A stretch of 64,000 nucleotides of DNA from Akebia trifoliata (GCA_017979445.1 CM030714.1:8687049-8751048); one strand, 5' to 3'. Numbered from the stretch's first letter, positions 12,291-24,280 are shown. Made by a program: numbers and translations. Notes: generated by a model not told the origin, from the sequence alone.

Positions 12291-13259
12291 TAGGGGTGCA
12301 CATTGGATTGGGTAAATCCGAAATCCGAACCAATCTGAAGCTTTTGGATTGGATTGGTTCGGATTAAACACACCCATGGTTCGGGTACGGATCGAAGTAA
12401 AAAAAATCCTATTAATTTGGTTCGGTTCCGGATTAGGATATAATAGAACCGAACCAATCTGAAAACCGAACCAATTATATATAAATAAATATATATATAT
12501 ATTTAAAAAATAAAAATTTCAGTTTTTTATTTCTTTTTTCTTCTTCCTGTTCGAAGAATTTTGAAAACAGAATCCTAGCCGTCGTAGTTCTCAATCTCAG
12601 TCGTCTCTCTCACTCACCTCACCTCACCGCCTCACCAACTCATTGGAAAACGAAGATTGAACTCTCTCTCTCTGATTCAAAAAGCTTCGATAAATATCTG
12701 AGCTATCGATCTCTCAGAGGCCTTCAATTAATGATAAACAAATTTAAATTCTTCTCGAATGGATCTTGAATATATTTCTTATTTATTTAGGAGAATAACA
12801 TAAAATGTCCTAAATGCAATTATTTTAAACCTTAAGCCAAAATCCCTTCATTTTTCTTGGAGAATTTTTTTCATTTTCAACTTATTGAACTCATCCTCTA
12901 TCTCATCTTCTATAAAATCTACTGTTTTCTACTTTTTGAACCTCATTTGCATCAAATTTCTTAAATGAAATATAGAAAATTTTTAATTTTTTTATTATCC
13001 CAAAGTCCATGCTTAAAAAAAGTCCTACTTATTTTTAAGATTTAAAATTGGAGGAGATAGAATGTTTGGATTGAGGAAGAAGGTATTTATCTTCAATAAG
13101 TATGAGAACCGAGAATCGATCCGAACCAAGATTGGATTGAATTGGTTCGGTTCTATAGGGTAATTGGATTGGTTCGATTTCAAATTTGTAGAACCGATCA
13201 TGTTTGGTTCGATTTCAATTTTGTCAAAATTCGAATCAATCCGAACCATGTGCACCATA
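12291..13259. mobile_element. hAT-like non-autonomous element in the NAC-2 promoter
   Basis: It is flanked by the exact 8-bp duplication GTGTGTAC at 12283-12290 and 13260-13267. The left end is TAGGGGTGCACA; the right end, reverse-complemented, is TATGGTGCACA. An 8-bp duplication with TAGGGGTG-type ends is typical of plant hAT elements. Subterminal DNA is full of GAACC/GGTTC words in both orientations. The sites before NAC-3 (about 41870: GTAATGTATACGTCATCAC) and the other promoters are uninterrupted, so this is an insertion. No transposase is present. A related end (TCTGAACCAAATTGCACCC) occurs near 60935. Confidence 0.8.
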
Positions 13260-13618
13260 GTGTGTACGTCATGACAGTAAAGAAGGAAAACGTATCATTC
13301 TTACGTGGCAGTGACTTACTTACGTCCTAAGTCTGTGCCCCTTGTATTTCTGTTATATTACGCTCCTCACTCACAGTGGTATTTTCGATATTTATACAAT
13401 AAAAAGGGTTTAATAATTTGACACGGGTCTTTAAATTCAGTTTGAAGTCTTCCGATGCAGTCCACCCGCACACACTGATCAGCTGAGAGAGACAGAGAGA
13501 GAGAGAGCGCTCTTAAGCTCTCTTGAATTTGTGTGTAGGGTTTCGCTTGTTTGTTGTTTCATTGATTAGGTTTCTGTAGTTAAGGGATTTTGTTTTGTTT
13601 TGGGAGGAGAGATCAGAG
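13260..13618 (+). promoter_or_regulatory. Promoter and 5' UTR of NAC-2 (proximal part)
   Basis: Continuation of the conserved promoter after the hAT-like insertion; the distal part ends at about 12290. It contains TACGTCATGACAG, TTACGTGGCA (ABRE-like, 13301-13310), TTATATTACGCTCC, a TATA-like GATATTTATACAATAAAAAGG at about 13388, a GA repeat and GTTTTGGGAGGAGAG just before the ATG. The insertion separates the ACGT elements from any distal sites. Confidence 0.65.
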
Positions 13619-14384
13619 ATGGATGTTTTATGTATAAAACTTCCCAAAGGATACAGATTTAGCCCGGCGGCTCATCGATTCCTTACTATTGAATTTGTCT
13701 GTTTTTGGGGGAGAGATTGATGTTTCATCTACAAACCTGCCAAAAGGATACAGATTTAACCCTACAGACCGAGAACTCATCGATTATTTACAATTGAAGA
13801 TCGAATGTAAAAAATCTGAAGTAGAAATTCCAGAAGTTGATCTCTACAATTGGGAACCATCCGAATTGCCCAGTTAGAGAAACTCTTTTATCAATTAATT
13901 TAGGGTTTTTTCTTCTTTGAAAAAGTTGTTCTTTTTAATTTAGTAATTAAAGATTACATTTAGGGCTCAATTTCATAGAGAGTTGAATTTAAGATCAAAA
14001 TGTTTGATTTGTTGTAGGTTTATCAAAGATTAAGAATGATAATCGAGAGTGGTACTTCTTTTGTTGCCGTAGTCGAAAGCACCCAAAAAGTCATCGTTCT
14101 AGTAGGCAAACCAAAGGCGGGTTTTGGAAATCCACCTCAAAGGATCGACAAATAATGTCCTCATCATCTGTGGTCAAAAAGTTCATTGGTTTCAAGAAGA
14201 CATTGACATTCTACAGTGGGCATGCTCGAAAGATCAAAAGATTACCGATTGGAAAATTTACGAGTATCGCACGTCCAACTCTGCTCAAGTAAGATTTTAA
14301 TTGTTATTATTTTATTTTTCTTTTTTTTTTTCTTTTTTTTTGTTGTTGTGTGTGTGTGATAGATGGTGGTAGTCAATGATTTTT

Positions 14385-14990
14385 ATATTTTTTAAGAGAA
14401 ATATACTAACATGGATGAGAGATCTCGAAAATGAGTCCCACTAGCCTTAATAAGTTAGTAAGGATTTCACACTCACTAAGGGTACTTGCTTCCTTGGGCT
14501 CAACTTCTGGCACATCCAAAAACATGATCCAATGCTTCACGATTGTGGAGGATAAAATTCTATAAGCTTTGAAAAAAAATTCCCCAAAAAGAATTATTGT
14601 TCGCCATTGAATTTCAATTTTAAGTTTGGGAGTTATGTGGAAGTTCGGTAGCCGTTTATTTACAAAATCTTAGATCAAGTTAATAAAAGAAAAAAATTGT
14701 TTTTTGATTTTTTTTTTTTTTTTGGATTTGAGTTTTTCGAAGCAACTTAAGAGGGCTGTGGTGTTGGATTGCTGAGGTGGTAATCCATTTGAGCAAAACA
14801 ACCCTTAGTAAGTCTCAAATTTTCACTGGGTAAGTTAGGAAAATGTTTCTCCTAAAAAATAGGGTGACAATACACATTCCAAAATATTTTTAATTCAAAT
14901 AATTACAATTACAACTGTTTGTTATAAAATAAGGTCGATTAAAAGAAGCTTAGTACTCAGGAGATCATATTTCTATTTAGATATTAAATA
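14385..14990. repeat. Fragment of a dispersed MITE family in NAC-2 intron 2
   Basis: Wording such as GGTGTTGGATTGCTGAGGTGG and AAGTTCGGTAGCCG matches, in one orientation or the other, pieces near 31955-32090, 33440-33700, 52660-52880, 61715-62060 and the full elements at 53044-53546 and 62805-63420. Non-coding. Confidence 0.5.
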
Positions 14991-15022
14991 AAAAACATTG
15001 AATATATATATATATATATATA

Positions 15023-15407
15023 GGGAAATGTTCAGCAACAAACATTTTGGCAAAACATTTTTCAAAACATGGGTTAGAGGTTTTGGAATGGGCTGATTTT
15101 TGGTGAGGATGATCTCTACGGTGAGGAGATCATCATCACCAAAAATCAGCCCATTTCAAAACTTCTAACCCCATAAAAAATGATTTACAAAAAATGGACG
15201 GTCCACGATTTTTCAACTTGTAAACTGGTGCAAGAAGTTTTGGAATGGGCTGATTTTTGGTGAGGATGATCTCCTCAACGTAGAGATCATCCTCACCAAA
15301 AATCAGCCCATTAGAGATCATCCTCACCAAAAATCAGCCCATTCCAAAACCACTAACTCATGTTTTGAAAAATGTTTTGCCAAAATGTTTGTTGTTGAAC
15401 GGGACCC
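15023..15407. mobile_element. (TA)n-seated palindromic element A
   Basis: Reference copy of the family. The left end GGGAAATGTTCAGCAACAAAC and the right end GTTTGTTGTTGAACGGGACCC are inverted copies apart from the outer bases. The core is a hairpin (GTTTTGGAATGGGCTGATTT ... AAATCAGCCCATTTCAAAAC) around GATCTCTACGGTGAGGAGATC, a spacer with AAATGGACGGTCCACGATTT, then a second hairpin. (TA)n lies on both sides. No coding capacity. Confidence 0.8.
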
Positions 15408-15442
15408 ATATATATATATATATATATTTATTTATTTATATA

Positions 15443-15794
15443 GGGTCCCGTTCAATGGCAAACTTTTTAGCAAAACATTTTTCAAAACATGAGTTAGAAG
15501 TTTTGGAATGGGCTGATTTTTGGTGAGGATGATTTCTATGGTGAGAGATCATCATCTCCAAAAATCAGCCCATTCCAAAACTTCAAACCCCATCAAAAAT
15601 AGTTTACAAAAAATGGACGGTCCACGATTTTTCAACTTGTAAACATGGGTTAGAAGTTTTGGAATGGGCTGATTTTTGGTAAGGATGATCTCCTCACCGT
15701 AGAGATCATCCTCACCAAAAATCAGCCCATTCTAAAACTTCTAACTCATGTTTTGAAAAATGTTTTGCCAAAAAGTTTGCCATTGAACGCTACC
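15443..15794. mobile_element. (TA)n-seated palindromic element B
   Basis: Same double-hairpin core as element A. The termini are a different type: GGGTCCCGTTCAATGGCAAAC and, inverted, GTTTGCCATTGAACGCTACC. (TA)n on both flanks. Confidence 0.8.
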
Positions 15795-15808
15795 TATATA
15801 TATATATA

Positions 15809-16160
15809 GGGAAATGTTCAGCAACAACATTTTGGCAAAACATTTTTCAAAATATGGGTTAGAGGTTTTGGAATGGGCTGATTTTTGGTGAGGATGATCT
15901 CTACGGTGAGGAGATCATCATCACCAAAAATCAGCCAATTCCAAAACCTCTTACCCATCAAAAATGGCTTACAAAAAATGGACGGTCCACTATTTCCCAA
16001 CTTGTAAACATGGGTTAGAAGTTTTGGAATGGGCTGATTTTTGATGAGGATGATCTCCTCACCATAGAGATCATGCTCATAAAAAATAAGCCCATTCCAA
16101 AACCTCTAACCCATGTTTTGAAAAATGTTTTGCCAAAATGTTTGTTGCTGAAAGGGACCC
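15809..16160. mobile_element. (TA)n-seated palindromic element C
   Basis: Termini as in element A: GGGAAATGTTCAGCAACA at left and TGTTGCTGAAAGGGACCC at right. Double-hairpin core, with the middle spacer AAATGGACGGTCCACTATTT. Confidence 0.8.
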
Positions 16161-16176
16161 ACATATATATATATTT

Positions 16177-16575
16177 GGGGTGGTTCAAGGGCCATATGTA
16201 AAAACATATGAAAAAACAATGGTTTTTCAAAATATGGGTTAGAGGTTTTGGATTGAGCTGATTTTTTGCGAGGATGGTTACTATGATGAGAAGATCATCC
16301 TCACGAAAAATTAGTTCAATCAGAAATTTCTAAATCCATCTAAAGTGATTGACAAATTATTGGCAAAAAATCGACGTTCCACATTCTAAATCACTTTTAA
16401 TGGGGTTAGCAGTTTCAGATTGGACTGATTTTTTTTTTTTTTTTGGATAATCTTCCCATCATAGAGGTCATCCTCCCAAAAAATCAGCTCAATCTGAAAT
16501 TTCTAACCCATATTTTGAAAATTTATTAATGTTACATTGTTTTTACATATGTTTTCTCATGTCCCTTGAACCTAA

Positions 16576-16577
<2 letters not shown>
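16177..16577. mobile_element. (TA)n-seated palindromic element D
   Basis: A third type of terminus: GGTTCAAGGGCCATATGTA at left and ACATATGTTTTCTCATGTCC then CTTGAACC at right. The core is diverged (GATTGAGCTGATTTTTTGCG). It is followed by a (TA)n tract of about 60 bp (16578-16639). Confidence 0.75.
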
Positions 16578-16639
<62 letters not shown>

Positions 16640-16642
<3 letters not shown>

Positions 16643-16999
16643 GATAGCGTTATTACGACCCCTATTACGACTCACATTGCGACTCACCGTTTGTCTTATA
16701 TGGGCAAAAATGTTTGGAATGGGCTGATTTTTTGTGAGGATGATCTCTGTGATGAGGGGATCATCTTGGTAAAAAATCATCCCATTCTAAAACTTCTAAC
16801 CCCATCAAAATTGATTTACAAAAATTGGACGGTCTAAAATTTTTCAACTTGTAAATATGGGGCTAGAAGTTTCATAATGAGCTGATTTTTGGCAAGGATG
16901 ATCTCCTCACCATAGAGATCATCCTCACAAAAAATCAGCCCATTCCAAACATTTTTGCCCATATAAGACAAAACAGTGTGTCGTAATGTGAGTCGTAAT
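16640..16999. mobile_element. Palindromic element E
   Basis: A fourth type of terminus: TACGACTCACATTGCGACTC at left, GTGTCGTAATGTGAGTCGTA at right. Internal arms start with TTTGTCTTATATGGGC. The right end abuts element F without a (TA)n tract. Confidence 0.7.
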
Positions 17000-17000
17000 A

Positions 17001-17353
17001 AATGTTCAGCACCAAACATTTTGGCAAAACATTTTTCAAAACATGGGTTAGAAGTTTTGGAATGAGCTGATTTTTGGTGAGGATGATCTCTACGGTGAGG
17101 AGATCATTATCACCAAAAATTAGCCCATTCCAAAACTTCTAACCCCATAAAAAAATTTATTTATAAAAAATGGACGGTCCACAAATTTTCAACTTGTAAA
17201 CATGGGGCTAGAAGTTTTGGAATGGGCTGATTTTTGGTGAGAATGATCTCCTCACTGTTGAGATCATCATCACCAAAAATCAGCCCATTCCAAAACTTCT
17301 AACTCATGTTTTGAAAAATGTTTTGCCAAAAAGTTAGCCATTGAACGGGACCC
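17001..17353. mobile_element. Palindromic element F (chimeric ends)
   Basis: The left end AATGTTCAGCACCAAACATT is of element A type, but the right end TTAGCCATTGAACGGGACCC is of element B type. The core is the usual double hairpin. This looks like a recombinant between two terminal types. Confidence 0.7.
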
Positions 17354-17362
17354 ATATATATA

Positions 17363-17718
17363 GGATTATGATCCATATACACATAAAGCTACAATATGTT
17401 TTGTCTTATATGGGCAAAAAGGTTTGGAATGGGCTGATGTTTTGTGAGGATGATCTCTATGGTGAGGAGATCATCCTTGCCAAAATTCAGCCAATTATGA
17501 AACTTCTAGCCCCATGTTTATAAGTTGAAAAATTGTAGACCGTCTAATTTTTGTAAATCATTTTTGATGGGGTTAGAAGTTTTGGAATGGAATAATTTTT
17601 TGCAAGGATGATCCCCTTACCATAGAGATCATCCTCACAAAACATCATCCCATTTCGAACCTTTTTAACCATATAAGACAAAAATGTTGTAGCTTTATGT
17701 GTTTACGGAACCCAACCC
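17363..17718. mobile_element. (TA)n-seated palindromic element G
   Basis: Termini ATACACATAAAGCTACAATA at left and TGTAGCTTTATGTGTTTACG at right, then GGAACCCAACCC. The arms begin TTTGTCTTATATGGGC. Same type as element J. Confidence 0.7.
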
Positions 17719-17738
17719 ACACACATATATATATATGT

Positions 17739-18152
17739 GGGGGGCGGCTCAAGGGCCATACGTAAAAACATATGAAAAAACAATGGTTTTTCAAAATATG
17801 GGTTAGAGGTTTTGGATTGAGCTGATTTTTTGCAAGGATGGTCACTATGATGAGAAGATCATCCTCACAAAAAATCGGCTCAATCAGAAACGTCTAAATC
17901 CATCAAAAGTGATTTACAAATTATTAACAAAAATTGGTAAAAAATTGACGGTCCACATTCTAATCACTTTTAATGAGGTTAGAAGTTTCAAATTTGACTA
18001 ATTTTTTTTTTTTTTTGGATGATCTTCCCATCATAGAGATCATCCTTACAAAAAATCAGCTCAATCCAAAATTTCTAACCCATATTTTGAAAATTTATAA
18101 ATGTTACATTGTTTTTACATATGTTTTCTCATATGTCCCTTGAACCTGACCC
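17739..18152. mobile_element. (TA)n-seated palindromic element H
   Basis: Same terminal type as element D (CTCAAGGGCCATACGTAAAA at left; GTCCCTTGAACCTGACCC at right). A partial second copy of its right end follows at 18153-18225. Confidence 0.7.
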
Positions 18153-19049
18153 TAAACTTATAAATGTTATATATATTTTGAAAATTTCTAACCCATATTT
18201 TGAAAATTTATAAATGTTATATATATATATATATATAACTTTAACCAGCTTCTTGCCAAGTTTTTCTAGGCGTTGGATCGAGTGGCATCCGACGGTTGAA
18301 ACAGAGATTTACGATTTTAAGTTAAAAACTAAGCTAATTACAATCGGCCCTTGTTTAGTTTCTTATTCTTTCATAAATCCCTCACACCTCTCTTCTTCAA
18401 TTAGAAACCAAAATCAGTTTCAGAACTTACACAACATGTAACTCTCTCCTTCTTCTTCGAAGCTCTCTCTCTCTCTCTCTCTCAAGTTTTAGTTCGAACG
18501 ACCTGACGCCATCGTCGTCGATCTCTCTCTCAAGTTATATTTCGAACTACCTTCAGATCTCGTCATTCTCTCTCTCAACCCTCTTTCGCCGTCATCATCA
18601 ATCTCTCTCAAGTTCGATCGAATATGTATTTTTTTCACTTTCGATTCTTACGAAAATCGATTGGATTTTATTTATTTATTATAGTTGTTGAACTTGAAAT
18701 CTAATGTGGATGGGTTTTTTTTTTTTTACTTAAACAATTTGAAAGAAATTGTTGGTTTTTTTTTTTTTTTTTGGGGGGGGGGGGGGGAGGGGGGGTTCTT
18801 GTTGTTACAGAATCCGTCTTCCACAAACTAGACTAGCCACTTTTAAAGCAATCTCGATAATCTGAATATTTAAATACATTTGATAATATGAAATTTCATC
18901 TCTCCTTGTTTCTCCGATGAACAAATCTGCATAGCAAATCTTTTGGCTTGCTCAGGAACCTGTTAACTCAATTTTGTACATACAATGTGTGTTGTGCGCG
19001 CATAGGTGGTTTGTGTGTGTGTGTGTGTGTGTGATTAAAGAAGAGTACA

Positions 19050-20050
19050 TCTTATGAGCCTAGTCGGACTAAAGAGAAATTTAAAGAAGAGTTTTCTAGT
19101 TGCCAATCTAAACCTACTTCCTTTGGATCAATGGCAAGCTCAGATTCAGGTAACAACTGCATTTACGATTATAAAATATTTACATCCCCCGTGCGAGTAA
19201 ATGTTTGTAGTGAATACACCTTAATACCCCCTTTGATTTTAAAATACTCGGTTATGTAATTTTTGAAAAATAAGAATCATCACTAGCTAGGTTGCTTTCA
19301 TGGAAGCAACTTCAACACTTAATCCAAAGGTCATAAATTAGAGTGATGATACCATGTGCACCAACAAAAATAAAATTTGAATTAAAAATCATTTCTTATT
19401 GATTCTTCAAATACTTGATTTAGAGCCTAATATTCTAGTGTGGGTTTCTTAGTTTGAACGTTGTTCCTGATTCTCCATTAGGGTCACCAAGAACAACTGA
19501 GAGTTTGCTTGATTTGTATCATATGACTTCAGACAAGTCCTATGCACACATGAACCAAACCATGGAGTGAAAACAGGGGGAGTTTTATCCACTCACCACC
19601 ATCACTGAGCCAAACCTCATCGAACAGAGATTGTGTTTCTTCTCCCTTTGAATATTCTACCAGAGGTGACTTTGAAGATGATGCTAGTAGTGGGTTATCC
19701 TCTTTAAAGAGTGACTCGGGTTGTGGTAAAACACCTATTGCCAAAGGGCTTTCATCTTCAAGCATCAATAGGATCAGTGAAGTCTTTAATGCAAGTTCTG
19801 ACCATTCTATTTCAAACCTCAACAATCTGATGGAGGAGCCTGCGCATTTCGATTCGCATGACTCAATAGATTTTGAGCAATTTTTTCAGGATGGTTATTG
19901 TAAAGTATTAGAGCTCAATGAATAGCACAAGTCAACTGAAGTTTTTAATGATCCTGACATCAGCAGTAGTCATTGCAAGCGGGAGAAACCTAAGGAAGAT
20001 GGGGAGAATGACGATATGCTCGGGGGAATATTTGCCTTCTCAGAAGAAGG
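19050..20050 (+). pseudogene. Captured exon-like fragments of an unrecognised gene
   Basis: Coding-like frames include EEFSSCQSKPTSFGSMASSD (to about 19160, then GT), VPDSPLGSPRTTESLLDLYH (about 19465-19525) and, after a frameshift, a long frame from about 19570 to 20049. The last holds DFEDDASSGLSSLKSDSG and GENDDMLGGIFAFSEEG, with one in-frame TAG at 19921-19923, and ends at a plausible donor GAAG|GTATGG. Composition is Ser/Asp/Glu-rich. I do not recognise the parent gene. The fragments lie inside the foldback element and are broken. Confidence 0.5.
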
Positions 20051-22169
20051 TATGGATTTCAAAAATATTATCTTCCGATGAAAGACCACAACCACATTGA
20101 TGCATAGGCAGGGATGTTTTCAGATTGCAAAGCAATCTAATAACTCAAACCTTGCATTCCTGTATTCAATCATGAATTTTTATTTATTTATTTTGTATTA
20201 TTTTTTGCATATATTCAGACCCATTATCTTAATAATGTTTTCTTGGTGTAGGTTGATCAGTACCTGCCAGTTCCATGATTAAAAAAACTGAATTGTTTTC
20301 ATGACCTCACTATTCACGCAAGCTTGTTTCCTTTGGAATAAAGGCTTAGTAGTGGGTCAAATTGAACCCCTTTAATAAAGAGTGCACGGTGTTTACCTGC
20401 AATGATCAAAGGGGAGCTGATTAAGACGACCCCAGTGTTGAGAAGTGGGTGGCAGGAAGACGAAGAACTGAGCAGGGAGTGTTGCTGAAGCAAGTGGCCA
20501 TGTAGATGGAAATTCATAATTTGTAGGAGTCTCTAGCTTTCGAGTTTGGACTCTTGTTAGATGTGTCGGATTTGGGTTTGCATTCCCTTGTCATGAAACA
20601 TTCTATCAAGTCAACTTTGTACAGATATTTTCAATGTGAATGCCCCTTTCCCTTCAAGTTTAACAAACATTTATTCTTCAAAAATGAATGGGAAAAAATA
20701 AATATAAGAATGTTGGTTGTGCATCAGAATTGAATACTTCTATTTGGGTAGCCTATTTGAGGAGTGTTTTTTTGTACTCTGACAATACAATACGAGCAAA
20801 TCTCATCTCTTGCAATCACCATACCCTTTTAATTATTGCTCAGTGCTTACAACAGTGTTATGGATCTCAATTAATGTATAATTTCGATCCTCTTTTGACA
20901 ATGTCTTTAACTATTATGTCATTGACACCAAAGGAATATTAAGAGAATGATCTTCCAAGACAAGTACTTGAACTAGATTCAACCGTAATGCTAAATGCTC
21001 GAGGGCCCAGTCTGCAAGTCTAAGACCAAGATTCTCATCACAGCTAAGAGTAGTTCCATATTTGTGCATTATTGGAATCCTTAATAACCCAATATTTAAC
21101 TCTTTTTTCAACAAAAAATAAACAAATAAAAATTGATCTTATGGGATTTTTGCACAATTTATTTTTATGCACTATGCTTCAAACTAAGTACATCTATTTA
21201 ATCTTTGCTTTAATAATCCCTTTTATTAGAAATGGTCCGCATACATCTTCATAAGGGAAGAATAAATCAGACTCGGCTAAAATGTTCTGCATATTGATTG
21301 GGCATAAACATATTTTGATAAGCACTTTTGTTTACATTTGAAATTAACTATTACATCTCGATGAACATCATTAAAAAAAACAATCAAATTAATGAGTAAC
21401 ATAGCACTTTTATTTACATTTGAAATTAACTTTTACATCACAGTTCATATATTAGGGGGTGAGGAACTGCATCATCAAAGGTTAGAGTAAATCCCAACTA
21501 GGTTGGCACCTACTCCCTTTTATCAATCATTTGCACAACTCTACCCCAATTCAGTATTGAAACGCATAAACACAAAAGAAATTGAATCGCGCCACTTAAA
21601 ATGCTGGACACAGATTGTTGGCCTTGGTGAAGTAATTCTGTTGGATGAGGCTGGTGGGAACATTGAGTCTGCTCCGCTTTGCTTCAGATATCTGCATGTG
21701 TGAAGTTGGAACACCCTTCTGTTCAGATGCATCATTGATGGAAGGCCCTCCCACTTTAGACCTTATAGTTGATTTCCTCATTACACAATGCCATGTGCGG
21801 AACAAAATCCATGGATGTGCTGAAATAATATTGTACACAATTAAATGTGCAACTCGTTATACAAACAATGCTTAATGGAAAATTTGAACTAGTTAAAGAA
21901 GGAACGAGAAAGTAATATTTCCAACCTGAGCAAAAGAATCACTCAACACCTAAATCATTTACAACCTACATTTATGAGATGTTTCTTATGATGTTCTTGT
22001 ATGGTACTGTATATATATATCCTCTAAACCATTCCAGGAACCACCAATACAAGACAAAAAATAATTTAATTAATTTTTCTACATTCTCAGGATAGAAGAG
22101 AAAGATTAGTAAAACCCATTTTCCAAAAAACAACAAAAATCAACAAGGGTAAAGAAAAAAAAATAGCGA
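20051..22169. other. Interior of the foldback element, remainder
   Basis: Mixed sequence, probably introns and further damaged exons of the captured gene. One example near 20400-20470 reads GELIKTTPVLRSGWQEDEEL. No complete gene and no transposase motif were seen. Confidence 0.4.
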
Positions 22170-22863
22170 TAAGAAGAGGGATTCTGTAACAACAAGAACC
22201 CAAAAAAAAAAAAAAAAAAACCAACAATTTCTTTCAAATTGTTTAAGTAAAAAAATAAAATAAAACCATTCACATTAGATTTCAAGTTCAACAACTATAA
22301 TAAATAAATAAATAAATAAACCCAATCGATTTTCGTAAGAATCGAAAGTGAAAAAAATACGTGTTCGATCAAATTTGAGAGAGATTGATGGCGACAACGA
22401 GAGAGGGTTGAGAGAGAGAGACGACGATGGCTCCGAAGATGACGAGATCTGAAGGTAGTTCGAAATATAACTTGAGAGCGAGATCGACGGCGATGGCGTC
22501 AGGTCATTCGAACTAAAACTTGAGAGAGAGAGAGAGATGGTAGGTTTCGTTCCAACTGAAAATTGATTTTGAGAGATAGAGAGAGGGAGAGAGCTTCGAT
22601 TTTGAAGAAGAGGGAGAGAGAGTTACAGGTTGTGTAAGTTCTGAAACTGATTTTAGTTTCTGATTAAAGAAGAGAGGTGTGAGGGATTTATGAAAGAATA
22701 AGAAACTAAACATGAAGGCAATTGTAATTAGTTTAGTTTTTAACTTAAAACCGTAAATCTCTGTTTCAACCGTTGGATGCCACTCGATCCAACACCCAAA
22801 AAAAATTGGCAAGAAGCTGTTTAAAGTTTAGGGCTGCTGAACCGCTCCTATATATATATATTT

Positions 22864-23244
22864 AGGGTCGGGTTCCGTAGACACATAAAACTACTCATAA
22901 AGCTACAACGTTTTTGTCTTATATGGTTAAAAAGATTCGGAATAGACTGATTTTTTGTGAGGATGATCTCTATGGTGAGGGGATCATCCTTGCAAAAAAT
23001 TATCTCATTCCAAAATTTCTAACCCCATCAATACTGATTTACAAAAATTGGACTGTCTAAAATTTTTCAACTTGTAAACATGGGACTAGAAGTTTCATAA
23101 TAGGCTGATTTTTGGCAAGGATGATCTTCTCACCATAGAGATCATTCTCACAAAAAATCAGTCCATTCCAAATATTTTTGCCCATATAAGACAAAACACA
23201 TTGTAGCTTTATGAGTAGCTTTATGTGTATACGGATCCTAATCC
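22864..23244. mobile_element. (TA)n-seated palindromic element J
   Basis: Termini CACATAAAACTACTCATAAA at left and TAGCTTTATGTGTATACGGA at right, the same type as element G. Arms TTTGTCTTATATGG and CCCATATAAGACAAAA. Confidence 0.7.
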
Positions 23245-23255
23245 ATATATATATA

Positions 23256-23623
23256 GGGTCCCGTTCCCCACCCTAAGCTTTACCTTACACATTAACAAAC
23301 GTGTTTTGTTCTACATGGGTTAGAAGTTTTGGAATAGGTGAGGATGATCTCTATGATGAGGAGATCATCCTCATCAAAAATCAGCCCATTCCAAAACTTC
23401 TAACCCCATCAAAAATGATTTACAAAAAATTGATGGTCCACGATTTTTCAACTTGTAAACATGAGGCTAAATTTTTTGGAATGGGCTGCTTTTTGGTGAG
23501 GATGATCTTCTAATCATAGAGATCATCCTCACCAAAAATCAGCCCATTCCAAAACTTTTAACCCATGTCGGACAAAACACGTTTGTTAAAGTGTAGGGTA
23601 AAGCTTAGGGTGTTGAACATTTC

Positions 23624-23625
<2 letters not shown>
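23256..23625. mobile_element. (TA)n-seated palindromic element K
   Basis: A fifth type of terminus: GGGTCCCGTTCCCCACCCTA at left and TAGGGTGTTGAACATTTCCC at right. Inside these are ACATTAACAAACGTGTTTTG and its complement. The outer bases differ between the two ends, giving polarity. Followed by a (TA)n tract to 23682. Confidence 0.75.
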
Positions 23626-23682
<57 letters not shown>

Positions 23683-23686
<4 letters not shown>

Positions 23687-24036
23687 GGCGTTCAAGGGCC
23701 AACTTTTTAGCAAAACATTTTTCAAAACATAAGTTAGAGGTTTTGGAATGGGCTGATTTTTGGTGGGGATGATCTCTACGGTGAGGAGATCATCATCACA
23801 AAAAATCAACCCATTCCAAAATTTCTAACCCCATCAAAAATACTTTACAAAAAATGGACGGTCCACGATTTTTCAACTTGTGAACATGGGTTAGAGGTTT
23901 TGGAATAGGCTGATTTTTGGTGAGGATGATCTCCTCACCGTAGAGATCATCCTCACCAAAAATCAACCCATTCCAAAACCTCTAACTCATGTTTTGAAAA
24001 ATGTTTTGCCAAAAAGTTGGCCCTTGAACGCCACCC
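23683..24036. mobile_element. (TA)n-seated palindromic element L
   Basis: Nearly perfect ends: GGGTGGCGTTCAAGGGCCAA at left and TTGGCCCTTGAACGCCACCC at right. Usual double-hairpin core. Confidence 0.8.
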
Positions 24037-24049
24037 ATATATATATATA

Positions 24050-24095
<46 letters not shown>

Positions 24096-24160
24096 ACATA
24101 TATGTATATACATATATGTATATACATATATATATATATATATCTATATATATATATATA

Positions 24161-24201
<41 letters not shown>

Positions 24202-24222
24202 TCTATATATATATATATATCT

Positions 24223-24280
<58 letters not shown>

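Larger units (their letters stand above)
18238..22848. mobile_element. 4.6-kb foldback element carrying exon-like sequence
   Basis: The long inverted arms are about 18238-18822 and about 22170-22830. Landmarks are CAGCTTCTTGCCAAG and TTGGATCGAGTGGCATCCGA at left and their complements at right. The right terminus GTTTAGGGCTGCTGAACCGC is of the same type as palindromic element N; the left end lacks the outer 20 bases or so. The arms carry CT/GA repeats like a 5' UTR. The 3.3-kb interior has coding-like segments (listed separately) but no transposase. (TA)n lies on both sides. A gene-capturing (Pack-type) element is the likely reading; the superfamily is not settled. Confidence 0.75.

Noticed and set aside
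12282..13267. Reading the promoter insertion as a MULE with a 9-bp duplication (AGTGTGTAC)
   Set aside because: Nine bases do match, but TAGGGGTG-type ends and taking the shared A as the element end fit a hAT element with 8 bp better. The alternative remains possible.
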